From: Candidatus Viadribacter manganicus
GTDB taxonomy: Bacteria > Pseudomonadota > Alphaproteobacteria > Caulobacterales > Aquidulcibacteraceae
Reading direction: 5' to 3'
NCBI RefSeq assembly: GCF_001679665.1
Contig: NZ_CP013244.1
Span: 3,108,980 to 3,172,979, forward strand
DNA: 64,000 nt
Of this stretch, positions 1-9,848 are shown piece by piece. The notes beneath the pieces were generated by a model. The model did not search any database, was not told the origin of the DNA, and was given only the letters and a program-made list of their open reading frames with translations. Numbering within the stretch: position 1 is the stretch's first letter; every line of letters begins with the position of its first letter. A program made the translations under genes and the position numbers.

Positions 1-464
1 CGTTGCGCTTGAGCTTCGCCAGCTTCCATCGGAAGCGCGGCGGCGTGGGCAAGGCGCGTCAGTTCGGCTGCGAGCTTGCGCGCTTTCAGCGCTTCGCCGG
101 CGGCGGAGGCGGCAACCCAGAAGAGCAGGGCCGGGCCGAAAGCGAGCGCGATCAAGCCGGCTTGCATCGCCGGGTCCATCGCCATCACGGCTTCGACACC
201 GAAATAGGTGAGTGGGCCGCCAATGGCGCCGCCGATCCAAACGAAGGCCATCAAGCCACCGGCGAAGCCGGCCCACGAGAAGCCCGTTCTGATCTTTTCG
301 TCGCGCTTGGGCTCGATCACCGCCGGCTCGTTGTGAGCCACGGCTTCGAAGTCTTCGCGATCGAAGTGTTCAGCAAAATCATCCGCGATGGAATCGTTCG
401 TTTCTTCGATTTCACCGAAATCGTCGAACGGATCGCGCTCGTCGTCCTCTTGACCGTAGTACAT
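1..464 (-). CDS. Membrane protein of unknown function, 3' end outside window
   Basis: Partial gene read from an ATG at 464 leftwards off the window edge (154 codons visible). The N-terminal 60 residues are strongly acidic (MYYGQEDDERDPFDDFGEIE...), then two hydrophobic segments at about 66-90 and 101-123, followed by an Ala/Arg/Lys-rich amphipathic stretch (EALKARKLAAELTRLAHAA). The order two-membrane-segments then Ala-rich helix matches the protein at 8006-9715, so the two may be paralogues. No enzyme motif seen. The opposite strand is also open here, but the minus frame has membrane segments and a sensible start. Function unknown. Confidence 0.8.
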   Translation of the reverse strand, partial: MYYGQEDDERDPFDDFGEIEETNDSIADDFAEHFDREDFEAVAHNEPAVIEPKRDEKIRTGFSWAGFAGGLMAFVWIGGAIGGPLTYFGVEAVMAMDPAMQAGLIALAFGPALLFWVAASAAGEALKARKLAAELTRLAHAAALPMEAGEAQAQ

Positions 465-693
465 AGTAAACTCCCGCAGCGCCCACGGATCGCGGGCGTT
501 AACGGGTCGGCTGCAACGCCCATGCCAACGAGGCGAGTGGGTTTCGCGCCATAAGCGTGCTCCAATTCGGAGCAAACGCCGCGCCAATGTGCCTCAAAAG
601 CGAGAAGTAAGGTTAAGCGCATGCGGATGCGCGCCGCGGCGCGATACGCAACGGCGTTGAGGCGCGTTCGAGGTAAACGCCGCGTTAGCCTTC

Positions 694-882
694 GTGGCTC
701 TTGGCCAGGCGCAACCCTTGCTCGATTATGTTTTCTGGATGCATTTCATCAATCCGCCGTATCAGGTCGAACCGTTCGATGCGGAGCGCGCCGGCATTCT
801 CGTTGGCGTCACCGCAGCGATCGGCATGGCGGGCGGCGTCATTGGCGGCGTGATCTGGAATGTGTTTCACAGAGCCAAGTGA
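694..882 (+). CDS. Small membrane protein, hypothetical
   Basis: 62 codons from a GTG; the first in-frame ATG is at 739 (MHFINPPYQVEPFDAERAG). The second half is one hydrophobic glycine-rich segment (ILVGVTAAIGMAGGVIGGVI) ending FHRAK, compatible with a single-span inner-membrane protein. No convincing ribosome binding site precedes either start, and the complementary strand is open as well, so the call rests on the composition of the protein only. No family recognised. Confidence 0.42.
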   Translation: MALGQAQPLLDYVFWMHFINPPYQVEPFDAERAGILVGVTAAIGMAGGVIGGVIWNVFHRAK

Positions 883-901
883 GCGCGTCGCGCTCGAAGG
901 T

Positions 902-1639
902 CTACGCTGTGCGCGACCAGTGCGATTTTAGTAGTTCGGCGAATTGGGCGGCGCGTTCGTGACAAGCCCAATGGCCGGCGCCTTTTTCGACGTGAAGCGG
1001 AAAGCCGTGTTGGCGCGTGAAGCGCTCGGCGACGGAGAGATCGACGTAAGGATCAGCTTCGCCCCAAAACACCTGGCCGCGTTTAGGCAGTCGTTCGAGA
1101 TCGGCGATCCATGCGCCTTCGAAGCGCAAGCCTTTGGCCGAACGATAGAGTTTGAGGATCGACCGCCGCATGGTCATGTCGATCTTTGGCGTCTCTTCCT
1201 TTGCGAGCGATGCCGGCATGCCGCCGGCGATGAGGCCTTGCTCAAGGCGCGCGGTGTTGCGCATAGCGAGCATGGTGAGTTCGCCGAGCAGCGGCGTCGC
1301 CCACGCGCGCGCCGTGCGGTGGCCGCGATAGTCGGGATCGATCACGGCATTGGTGACGCACCAGCTTGAGATGAGATCGGGGCGGAGGCTGGCGGCGCGC
1401 AAGGCGATGAGCGCGCCCCAATCGTGACCAACGAGATCGACAGGCGCGCCGATCTGCTCAAGCTCGCCGATGAGCCAGGCGACGTAAGCATCCTTGGTGC
1501 AGTTGAAGCCGGCCCGGACCGGGTTGCCGAAACCGGGAAGGGCGGGCGCGCGCCACGCATCGGCGCTGAGGCCGAGTGCGGAGATAAGCGGGCGCCATAA
1601 GGCGGGCGTGTCGGGCACGCCGTGAACGAAGATGATCAT
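902..1639 (-). CDS. Alpha/beta hydrolase, epoxide hydrolase/haloalkane dehalogenase-like
   Basis: 245 residues, a complete alpha/beta-hydrolase. HGVPD at 6-10 gives the oxyanion HGxP-type motif. The nucleophile elbow is VGHDWGAL, so the nucleophile is Asp73 with Trp74 next to it, the arrangement of epoxide hydrolases and haloalkane dehalogenases rather than of Ser esterases. The catalytic His lies in GAGHWACHE near the C-terminus. The start ATG at 1639 gives MIIFVHG, directly at the first beta strand, which is short but usual for compact members. The substrate cannot be deduced. It stands alone; the region upstream holds a broken lipoprotein gene on the same strand. Confidence 0.88.
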   Translation of the reverse strand: MIIFVHGVPDTPALWRPLISALGLSADAWRAPALPGFGNPVRAGFNCTKDAYVAWLIGELEQIGAPVDLVGHDWGALIALRAASLRPDLISSWCVTNAVIDPDYRGHRTARAWATPLLGELTMLAMRNTARLEQGLIAGGMPASLAKEETPKIDMTMRRSILKLYRSAKGLRFEGAWIADLERLPKRGQVFWGEADPYVDLSVAERFTRQHGFPLHVEKGAGHWACHERAAQFAELLKSHWSRTA

Positions 1640-1656
1640 GGCGCATCTTTGCGCCT

Positions 1657-2059
1657 TTACGGCCCGAAGATGAAGTCGGCTTGGGTGATGACGTTGTCGA
1701 CGTCGCCGAGGGGGGGCGAGGGTGCGGATGACGGTGTCAGCTCGTTGTCGATGACGCTAGCGTAGCCGGTGCTCTTGAGTTGATTTCGATCGAGGCAAGG
1801 ATGCGCGGTGTGAGTGCGGCGAACTCTCCCGCATGATCGGGGCCGAGCACGCGGAAGAAGGAACGTGGCGCCGTACCAGTCGCCGATTCTAGGTGAACCA
1901 CGCGGCGGCTTCGTTGTTGTACCAAATGGCGGCGGTGCAGTCAGCTTGGACCTCCGTAACCTTCTTCGAGCACATGTGGGTAGGGGCGAATTTTTGTGCG
2001 GCGCAACTTGCGAGCGTGGCGGCAAGAATGAAGCCTACGCAGGCGCGCCGCGGGGGCAT
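1657..2059 (-). pseudogene. Frameshifted lipoprotein gene
   Basis: From ATG at 2059 the minus strand reads MPPRRACVGFILAATLASCA..., a lipoprotein signal peptide with lipobox LASC, then 35 more residues to a stop at 1889-1891 (WYNNEAAAWFT stop). Protein-like sequence then continues in other frames: RIGDWYGATFL, next FFRVLGPDHAGEFAALTPRI, and finally STGYASVIDNELTPSS... to VDNVITQADFIFGP and a stop at 1657. At least three frame changes in 400 nt connect segments that read as one protein of about 130 residues. I therefore call a decayed gene; clustered sequencing errors are the alternative. The 204 nt between 2060 and the next gene show nothing recognisable. Confidence 0.7.
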
Positions 2060-2263
2060 CTTGCAAAGCGAGCACGTAATTTTCGTGGTGGCAGCTAGGG
2101 CGTTGCGGACACAAAAGCGCGCGCGTGCTGCGCTGCAACCAAGTTTTTGATCGTGTGCGAGGCGTGGCGCGGGTACGCGTGGCGCGTGTGCGGTGTTGTG
2201 AGCGGCGTCGCATGGGCTGATATCGGAGCTGCTGCAGGACTTTCACCGTGAGGGGAAAACGCC

Positions 2264-3466
2264 ATGCTCGGATTTGCCGTCAAAGGCGTGTTGGGTTTTG
2301 GCCTTGTTGTTGCGGGCTGGTTGATCGGTTCGATCTATCCGGCGCCCGCGCAATGGCTGGGTGTCGTCAGTCATCGCGTCGATCCGCTGCTCTCGCGGCT
2401 CGATGTGAGCAGTGAAGGATTGGCGCGATTGCGTTCGACCCTATCGCGTGAGGATTTCACGCAATTGACGCGCGATGCAGCGGTGCTGGCTGCAAGCACG
2501 GGCAATGTCATTCTCGTTGAGCGCAATTCTGAGCACGTGCTCGATGAATACGCGGAAGCGCTCGCAGCCGAGCAGGGTCGCGTGAGAGAAGCGCCGGCGG
2601 GTGGAGCGGTGTTTGAAGACGCGCTGCAGCTGTGTCCGGGGATGGCGGTAAGCAATGCGCCGCCAGCGGATGAGGAGCGGCGGGTGGAGCGGTTCGCGAA
2701 ATTCGTGGACGTGAATGGCGTGATCGTCGCGGTGAATCCGACGCATGACGCATGCCTTTCATCGGGCGTGGGTGCGCGCGCCGGGCGCCGTCACAAGGGC
2801 TTGGATTATTACGCGCGCAATGGTGGGCCGATTTATGCCGCGGCGAACGGCACCGTGATCGAGATGCTCTATCGCAATGATTACGGCAACATGCTGCTGA
2901 TCGATCACGGCTCGGGCACGTACACGCGCTATGCGCACCTTTCGAGCTTTGCGCCGGAGATGGCGGTCGGCGCGGCGGTGACGGCAGGTCAGCAGATTGC
3001 GCTGATGGGCAACACGGCGGGATACCAAATTCCGGTGCATCTCCACTACGAACTGCTGACCGGCAATTACCAAAATCCGGCTGCATCGTTTGGGCTCACT
3101 CCGACATCGCCATTTGACTATCCGGCGGCGACGAGTGCGCCGGCGCAGGGACAAGTGGTCGTAGCTGCGCCGCCGCGCCAGGCCACCGTGCCGTTGCAGC
3201 TGACGCGTGACGAGGGCGCGCGCGGGCTTTGCCCGTCCGGGCCGATTTCGGAAGCTACGGTGCTGCGCATCCGGCGCGGCGACACGCTGATCGCGATCGC
3301 GAATTCCTGTTACGGCGATTCAGAAGCGTGGCGGCAGATCGCGCGTTGCAATGAATTCTTGGAGGAGCGCAATCTTGGCGGCGTCTCGCCGCTGAATGGC
3401 GGCAATCTGCTCTATGTTGGCGATCGCGTGGTGCTACCGGCGCCGGGCGGGCAATGCCCGACGTGA
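2264..3466 (+). CDS. M23 family metallopeptidase with C-terminal LysM-like domain
   Basis: 400 residues. An uncleaved-looking N-terminal membrane anchor (residues 5-28) places the rest in the periplasm. The peptidase domain (about 165-285) has the zinc/catalytic pattern of LytM/M23 enzymes: HKGLD (His177, Asp181) and HLHYE (His259, His261), with the typical GNMLLIDHGSGTYTRYAHLS strand between. Residues about 333-395 (RRGDTLIAIANSCYGDSEAW ... YVGDRVVLP) look like a LysM peptidoglycan-binding module. Likely a cell-wall DD-endopeptidase or an activator of amidases; zinc ligands are present, so activity is plausible. Starts at an ATG preceded by GAGGGGAAAA. Confidence 0.92.
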   Translation: MLGFAVKGVLGFGLVVAGWLIGSIYPAPAQWLGVVSHRVDPLLSRLDVSSEGLARLRSTLSREDFTQLTRDAAVLAASTGNVILVERNSEHVLDEYAEALAAEQGRVREAPAGGAVFEDALQLCPGMAVSNAPPADEERRVERFAKFVDVNGVIVAVNPTHDACLSSGVGARAGRRHKGLDYYARNGGPIYAAANGTVIEMLYRNDYGNMLLIDHGSGTYTRYAHLSSFAPEMAVGAAVTAGQQIALMGNTAGYQIPVHLHYELLTGNYQNPAASFGLTPTSPFDYPAATSAPAQGQVVVAAPPRQATVPLQLTRDEGARGLCPSGPISEATVLRIRRGDTLIAIANSCYGDSEAWRQIARCNEFLEERNLGGVSPLNGGNLLYVGDRVVLPAPGGQCPT

Positions 3467-3467
3467 G

Positions 3468-4690
<1,223 letters not shown>

Positions 4691-4773
4691 TGTGGCGGGT
4701 TGTGACGTGTGTCACGGCAAGCCGAGGCGGGCGCGGGCACTGATGCTTTCAGTCAGAACCTGGAAGCAAGATC

Positions 4774-5094
4774 ATGGAAACGCTCTTATCAATGTCCGGC
4801 ATGGTTGGCGCGGCGTGTTGCGTTGGCATGTATGCGGCGGTGAGCTGGGGCAAGGTGAGCGCCGACAAGCCGGTGTTCTTTGTGGTCAATGGTTTGGGCG
4901 CGTTGCTGGTTTTGGTGGGCGCCTCGCAACAATTCGACATAGGCGACGCCGGCACGGTTGGCCAAGAGCTGATATGGGCGGTGATAAGCTTTGCGGGCGG
5001 CGTGCGTGCGTGGATGCGCCAAGGCGGCGCGGCGAAGTTGGCGGCGTGGCGCGAGCGGGCGTCGGGTTCGTTGATGGCGATGTTGGCGCGCTAA
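4774..5094 (+). CDS. Small membrane protein, CBU_0592-like
   Basis: 106 residues with three hydrophobic segments (about 6-27, 33-52, 65-83) and a C-terminal basic/Ala tail. The pattern (GMVGAACCVGMYAAVSWG, then VVNGLGALLVLVGA, then ELIWAVISFAGGVRAW) resembles the small CBU_0592-like membrane family. Function unknown. The stop overlaps by 4 nt the end of the convergent small gene that follows. Confidence 0.75.
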   Translation: METLLSMSGMVGAACCVGMYAAVSWGKVSADKPVFFVVNGLGALLVLVGASQQFDIGDAGTVGQELIWAVISFAGGVRAWMRQGGAAKLAAWRERASGSLMAMLAR

Positions 5095-5303
5095 CGCCAG
5101 CGCAGCGAAAAGCCGTTGGCGGCTGAAAGTAATTGTTGCCCAGTGCTGAGACTGATCACGATTTGCGCTTCGCCATCGACAACTTCGTGGCCGGGGAGGC
5201 CGATCACGAGCGGACTGGTGCGCAGCAGCGTGCGCCAGATGGTCGGGAAATCCAGACCTGAACGACGTGCGCGCTCGCAGGCGTCCAACAATTGCCGAGG
5301 CAT
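5091..5303 (-). CDS. Hypothetical 70-residue protein
   Basis: Starts at ATG 5303, immediately after an in-frame TAG, so no longer start exists. The protein (PRQLLDACERARRSGLDFPT... GLPGHEVVDGEAQIVISLST) has an amphipathic helix, a segment of alternating beta character and alphaproteobacterial codon use. No signal peptide or membrane segment. No family recognised; overlaps the end of the convergent membrane-protein gene by 4 nt. Confidence 0.6.
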   Translation of the reverse strand: MPRQLLDACERARRSGLDFPTIWRTLLRTSPLVIGLPGHEVVDGEAQIVISLSTGQQLLSAANGFSLRWR

Positions 5304-5485
5304 CTAAAAGTCCGGTCTCGCTTGCCTAGCTGTAATTTTACAGATGCTGACCGGACGGAAATTGATTTGGCTCAATGCGTGTGTGTGCGGGGGGGGGCGG
5401 GCGATATCCAGCGCCAGGTCCGAAAGCGGCAAGTAAGGGCGTGCGGACAGGCGCTTAGTGTCGTAACGAAGCGAGGAGCACGAGG

Positions 5486-5947
5486 TTGCGGGTTCAGGGC
5501 ATTTCAACGATTGAGTACGAGCGCTTGCGGCGCGGCGAGTGCGATGCCCACGGGCAGACGCCGCTGAGCCGCAAAGCTGAAGGTGGCGCCAATCCGTGTC
5601 GTCATTGTCTGGGCCTCATCGAGGACGGAGATACGAAACTCGTTTTGGCGTATCGGCCCTTCGAGGGGACGCCGCATCCTTATGCAGAGATCGGACCGAT
5701 CTTTCTGCATCAGGCGCAGTGCGCCAGATATGACAGCCCCGCGTTGCCTCGCTGGTTCGCATTTCTTGAGCCAGCCATTATCCGCGGGTATGGCGCGGAT
5801 GATTGGATTCGGTACGAGACCGGCCAAGTCGTGCCGGGGCGTGAACTTGGCGCAGCGTGCGAGTCTATCTTGACCGATGCGAGTGTCGCTTATGTTCACG
5901 TGCGCTCGAAATTTGGCTGCTTTCAGTGCCGGATTGATCGCGCCTGA
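5486..5947 (+). CDS. DUF1203-like protein
   Basis: 153 residues from a TTG start chosen because GAGGAG lies 8 nt upstream. It matches the layout of DUF1203 proteins: N-terminal Arg-rich start, NPCRHCL cysteine pair, then HPYAEIGPIFLHQAQCARY, where a conserved acidic/His segment precedes a Cys, and a C-terminal VRSKFGCFQCRID with another CxxC pair. The Cys pairs could bind a metal. Biochemical role unknown in the family. Followed 2 nt later by another Cys-pair protein, probably in one transcript. Confidence 0.8.
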   Translation: MRVQGISTIEYERLRRGECDAHGQTPLSRKAEGGANPCRHCLGLIEDGDTKLVLAYRPFEGTPHPYAEIGPIFLHQAQCARYDSPALPRWFAFLEPAIIRGYGADDWIRYETGQVVPGRELGAACESILTDASVAYVHVRSKFGCFQCRIDRA

Positions 5948-5949
5948 AG

Positions 5950-6216
5950 GTGATTGTAGCTGAATGCATGGGCATTTCAGCGGAAGAGATCCGTCAGGCG
6001 TTTCGCGATCAGTTGAAGACGCTCGCCTGTCCGCATTGCGATACGGGCTACACCGATTACGCGGTGACGTGGAGCGAGGCGTGGCTCGAAGGGCGCCACG
6101 ATGCAATGCGCGAACTGGGCGCCAATGAGCGCGACGGGCCGGTTAAGCTCAGGTGCGACCTCTGCGGCGGCGCGGCGGTGACGAGCGTTTTCTGCACGCC
6201 GCCTGAGGCCGTTTAA
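5950..6216 (+). CDS. Small protein with two Cys-x2-Cys pairs, putative zinc ribbon
   Basis: 88 residues from GTG 5950 (alternative ATG at 5968, MGISAEEIRQAF). CPHC and CDLC are separated by about 45 residues, the spacing of a zinc ribbon. No enzyme motif. Two nucleotides separate it from the DUF1203-like gene, so co-expression is likely. Function unknown. Confidence 0.65.
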   Translation: MIVAECMGISAEEIRQAFRDQLKTLACPHCDTGYTDYAVTWSEAWLEGRHDAMRELGANERDGPVKLRCDLCGGAAVTSVFCTPPEAV

Positions 6217-6356
6217 AGCGAATTTGCGGCGAATTGAATTTGCTTACCTCTGGGCAGGCTTCGCGCGCGGCTAGAAAGGGCCGGGTTACGCGGCGATCCA
6301 TTGTGACGGACGCATGGCCAACCAGTACGCGCGCCATCGACGGCGCAGTAACTCGC

Positions 6357-7310
6357 TTATTCTACGTAAGTGAAGGTGGCTTCGATCGGGTAATGGTCCG
6401 ACGAGGTCTTGCGACCGCGCTGTAGCGACACGAGGCGCCAGTTTGCGCCGGAATAGGCGTGGTCGATCGGCAAGAAGGGCGCGATCGCAGGCAAGTAAAA
6501 GCGCGTCCAGGCTTGCGCGGGCCAAGTTGGCAAAGCGCGCGTGTAGCGTTGGAGGTTGGCGCCGTGATCGAAGCGGCGGAGCCCGAAAGACCACGGTGTT
6601 GAGTTGAAATCGCCAGCAAGGATGACGTTGCTTGTGTCGGCGCCGATGAGCTGGCGGAGCGCGGTGAATTCCTGTTGTTGCCGTTGCGGCGGGTTCGGGC
6701 GCGCAACGTGGGCGGCGATGAGACGGAGCGGCGCGCCATCGATGTCGAACTCACCCATGCTGGCGCGCAAGCCGGTACGTGTTTGTTGTGAGAGCGCGCG
6801 GCGCCTGGCGAAGATGAAGGTGTTGCAGTCGTGGCCGCCTTCGCAGCGGATGACGGTCGGGTAGAGCGCGCGCAGGCGCTGGAATTGCGGCTGACCTTCG
6901 TCGTGCAGTTCGGAGACCAGGAGAAAGTCGGCGTCGGCTTCTGCGAGGTAGTGCAACACATCGCCTGATGGACGCGAACCGAGCCAGGTGTTGAGCCAGA
7001 CGACGCGGATGGTGCGTTCGCCGGCCGCGACAGGCGCCGAGGTTGGGCGCAGAAATTCCGGTGCGATAATTGTGGCCTGCGCCAATGCGGCTATGGCGCA
7101 GTACGCCGCCCAGCCGCGCGCGTTGAGCGCAAGGCATGCAAGGCTCGCCGCGACCGCGAAGGCCAGCCAAAACGGTGCGAAGTGATTTAGGCCGTCAAGG
7201 AATGGCGATAGCGCGCCGCCCCAGGCGAGCACCGCAAGCAGCAAGGTGACGCGGCCGAGGAGGGCTGGACCGATGCGGCGCGCGAACGCAATAGTTGATC
7301 CCGGCGCCAT
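6357..7310 (-). CDS. Endonuclease/exonuclease/phosphatase (EEP) family membrane protein
   Basis: 317 residues. Three hydrophobic helices in the first about 90 residues (GRVTLLLAVLAWGGAL, FWLAFAVAASLACLAL, YCAIAALAQATIIAP) precede an EEP catalytic domain: VVWLNTW, SELHDEG (Glu metal ligand), LAGDFNSTPWS (Asp/Asn pair), IDHAY and SDHYPI (catalytic His). This is the family of Mg-dependent phosphodiesterases that includes DNase I, sphingomyelinase and inositol phosphatases; membrane-anchored members are common in Caulobacterales. Substrate unresolved. Confidence 0.87.
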   Translation of the reverse strand: MAPGSTIAFARRIGPALLGRVTLLLAVLAWGGALSPFLDGLNHFAPFWLAFAVAASLACLALNARGWAAYCAIAALAQATIIAPEFLRPTSAPVAAGERTIRVVWLNTWLGSRPSGDVLHYLAEADADFLLVSELHDEGQPQFQRLRALYPTVIRCEGGHDCNTFIFARRRALSQQTRTGLRASMGEFDIDGAPLRLIAAHVARPNPPQRQQQEFTALRQLIGADTSNVILAGDFNSTPWSFGLRRFDHGANLQRYTRALPTWPAQAWTRFYLPAIAPFLPIDHAYSGANWRLVSLQRGRKTSSDHYPIEATFTYVE

Positions 7311-7333
7311 TCGGTCCTCTAGGTTACGCTCAG

Positions 7334-7684
7334 ATGCTCTATCTCATTTTGAAGGCAGGTCTATCTGGCGTCATCGTCGCAATCGTGTCGGAGATCGCAA
7401 AGCGCAATCCAGGATTTGGGGGATTGATCGCATCGCTGCCGTTGGTCTCGATCCTCGGCATGGTCTGGCTGTGGAGCGATACGCGTGATCCGGTGCGGTT
7501 GGCTTCGCATGCGGGCGCCACGTTTTGGTTCGTGCTGCCGTCATTGCCGATGTTTCTGCTGATGCCAGAATTGCTCAAACGCGGAGTTGGTTTTTGGCCT
7601 GCTCTCATGGCGGCGTGCGCGCTTACGATTGCGCTTTATAGTTTGATGATCTGGGTCGGGTCGAAACTGGGGCTGCGGCTCTAG
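7334..7684 (+). CDS. DUF3147-like inner membrane protein
   Basis: 116 residues with four predicted membrane helices. The start ATG (MLYLILKAGLSGVIVAIVSE) fits the family start; longer in-frame starts upstream would add a soluble tail overlapping the divergent promoter. Motif RNPGFGGLIASLPLVS and the tryptophan-bearing loop match DUF3147. Function unknown; divergent from the EEP gene. Confidence 0.8.
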   Translation: MLYLILKAGLSGVIVAIVSEIAKRNPGFGGLIASLPLVSILGMVWLWSDTRDPVRLASHAGATFWFVLPSLPMFLLMPELLKRGVGFWPALMAACALTIALYSLMIWVGSKLGLRL

Positions 7685-8005
7685 CGTGTGCCGCCGTGCG
7701 AGCTCGCGTTCTCGGGCGCCGTTGCGGTGAGGCGCGAGGCGAGGCGAGGCGGATGTGCTTTAGGCGAAAGCGCAAGCCCAAGATGAGCCGGACGCGGCGC
7801 TTGGAAGCGGGCCGTACGGGTGTTGTTCGTGGAGCGCCGATGTAGCGCAGCGAATGTCGCGGCCAATCTGGACAGCGGGTATCCAGCGTTCGCGGCGGCT
7901 AGGCGTGATGGCGGCGCGTTCGCGTTCGTGGCTGCGCGAACAAGCATCGCTCACTGACGAGGATCGCGACGCGGTGTTTGCGGCCGCGTTGTCGTTGCTT
8001 GAGGT
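7685..8005. other. 321-nt stretch without a secure gene; possible gene remnant
   Basis: No complete gene is convincing here. The last part of the plus strand reads in one frame from an ATG at 7854 to a TAA at 8007-8009 and ends SLTDEDRDAVFAAALSLLEV, which looks like the helical C-terminus of a real protein, but its upstream part (CCSWSADVAQRMSRPIWTAG) does not. It may be the tail of a deleted or frameshifted gene. The repeat gaggcgaggcgagg at about 7729-7750 is a small slippage tract. Confidence 0.3.
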
Positions 8006-9715
8006 TTAACCGGCGGCGGCGTCTATCAGCAAGAAGGCGCGCGTGAGTTCGGCGTTCATCTGGGCGCGGCCGCGACCGATTTGTTCGGCGATGCGTGCGC
8101 CTTCGGTGCGTAGGAATTGCATCGCTTCCTGATTGGCTTGCGCATCGCGGTTCAGGAAATCACCCATCCGCCTCGCCGCCTCGGGCGCTGCGTCACGAAC
8201 GGCGCGGCGACGTGCTTGCGTGCCAGAGCGGGCGCGTTGGGCGATGCGCTCGAGCGCTGACGGCGAGAAGACATCTGCGAGCTGCAGGCCGGCATGTTCT
8301 ATGGTGGCGACGATTGGCAACGTTGTGGTGCGTGGCTCGGCGATCTGGCGGCGCAGGTGCGCGACAGGATCGGCGGCGGGTTCGCGCCGTTGCGATGGCG
8401 CGGGTGCGCCCGCGTCGGGGCCATCGACGTTGGAGAGAAGGTCGCGCCAGGTCCAATCGCCGGGCACCGGCTTGTCGGCTGCGGGCGCGCGGGCGCGCTC
8501 GGGTTGCTGTTGCTGCGGCGCGGGCGCGTCGCCGAACATAGGCGGCGGTGGATCGTTGCGATTGCGCGCGGGCGGTAGTTCGAGCGGATCCGCGGCTTCG
8601 TCGCGCCAGGAGCGATCATAGCCGGGGGCTGCGTCGTCAGACGTCTGCTCGGCGCTGCGATTGCGCACGCGCATTTGTGGTTCTTCATCGGCAACGGCGT
8701 CACGGGCGCCGCGTGCGGCGAGGCGAGCGGCTTCGGCGGCGTCACGCAGACGCTCAAGCGCGATGGCGGCTTCGCGTTCGACGTTGACGGCTTCGCCGCG
8801 AATGAGTTCGGCCGCGCGCTTTGCATCGTCGATGGCGCGGTGAGTGGTTTCGCGCACAGCGCCTGCTGTGGAGTTGGCGGCGTAGCTTGCGGCCTCGGCT
8901 GACTGACGCGCAGCGTCGGTGAGGCTGGTGGCTTTGGAAAGCACGTCGAGCGCTGTCGAGAGCGCTTGCTCAAGGCGGAGCGCGGAATCGGCGCTGGCCT
9001 GCGCGGCGTTGGAGAGGCCGTTGGTGCGATCCGAGATCAGCGCGGCGGCGGCGCCGAACGAAGTGAGGCGGTGATCGAGCGCTTGGTCAGCGGCGCGGAC
9101 TTCGGCTTCGGCGACGCGCGCCGCTTCGGAAATCGAGTGCGTGTGCTTGCCGATCGAGTCGCCGATGTTTTGCGCTTGGCTGGTGAGATCGCGAGAGATG
9201 CGCATCAGCTCTTCGCGTTCGCGCTCCATGCCGACGATCATCTGATTGGCGCCGGCCTTAGCCTGGTCGGTCATGTCGTCGACGGCTTTGGCTTGGCGCG
9301 AGATCTGACCTTCAACGTCTTGCAGGCGCTTCAGCGTTTGCAGGAGAGCTTGATCGAGCTGGTTGATTTCGCCGCGCACGGATTCTGCGAGCTGACGCGC
9401 AGCATTCTCGGCGCTGCGCTCAGGGTTCATCAAACGATCGGCAGCGTCGGCGAGGCGGCGGGCTTCGGAACGCGCGCGGGCGCTGTCGCGTGCGGCGAGG
9501 CCGGAGAACACGGCCATCAAAGCGGGCAGAACGACAACGGCGCCAACTGCGCCCATTTCCGGAATGGTCAGCGAGCCCATCTTCTCGGGGCCGATCAGTA
9601 CAACTGCGCCGGCAAGGCTGCCTATGGCCCAGAGGCCGGCGACGATAAGGCCCAGGACGCCGATCATCGCGCCGGGGTCGCTGGTGCGTTCCGCTTCAGG
9701 CGTTGTCGTGGTCAT
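8006..9715 (-). CDS. Long coiled-coil inner membrane protein
   Basis: 569 residues from ATG 9715 (MTTTTPEAERT). Two membrane segments at about 17-40 and 52-75 are followed by roughly 240 residues of Ala/Glu/Arg-rich coiled coil (ARARSEARRLADAADRL, DMTDQAKAGANQMIVG, EREREELMRISRDLTSQAQN), a proline/charge-rich disordered region (about 370-440) and a C-terminal helical domain (ALERIAQRARSGTQARRRAV...GDFLNRDAQANQEAMQFLRT). The architecture is that of a scaffold or septum/pole-localising protein, reminiscent of apical membrane scaffolds, but no named family is recognised. Probably related to the partial gene at the left edge. Confidence 0.82.
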   Translation of the reverse strand: MTTTTPEAERTSDPGAMIGVLGLIVAGLWAIGSLAGAVVLIGPEKMGSLTIPEMGAVGAVVVLPALMAVFSGLAARDSARARSEARRLADAADRLMNPERSAENAARQLAESVRGEINQLDQALLQTLKRLQDVEGQISRQAKAVDDMTDQAKAGANQMIVGMEREREELMRISRDLTSQAQNIGDSIGKHTHSISEAARVAEAEVRAADQALDHRLTSFGAAAALISDRTNGLSNAAQASADSALRLEQALSTALDVLSKATSLTDAARQSAEAASYAANSTAGAVRETTHRAIDDAKRAAELIRGEAVNVEREAAIALERLRDAAEAARLAARGARDAVADEEPQMRVRNRSAEQTSDDAAPGYDRSWRDEAADPLELPPARNRNDPPPPMFGDAPAPQQQQPERARAPAADKPVPGDWTWRDLLSNVDGPDAGAPAPSQRREPAADPVAHLRRQIAEPRTTTLPIVATIEHAGLQLADVFSPSALERIAQRARSGTQARRRAVRDAAPEAARRMGDFLNRDAQANQEAMQFLRTEGARIAEQIGRGRAQMNAELTRAFLLIDAAAG

Positions 9716-9848
9716 GCAGCACAATTCCGTCGGCGCGCGGAGAGCGCGCGCCTATGGTCAACGAGAACGAAATAAGTGCGGCCATTCAAGGGCGAACACG
9801 CGTGGGTGCTAGTCAACGATCGGACAGATCGCGCGATTGAAGAAGCGC

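Noticed and set aside
3..554. Plus-strand frame at the left edge
   Set aside because: It opposes a minus-strand gene with clear acidic start and membrane helices; composition of the plus product is Arg/Gly-rich noise.
5386..5402. Run of G (gtgtgtgtgcgggggggggcgggcg)
   Set aside because: A simple-sequence tract without other support; could be quadruplex-forming but no role can be assigned.
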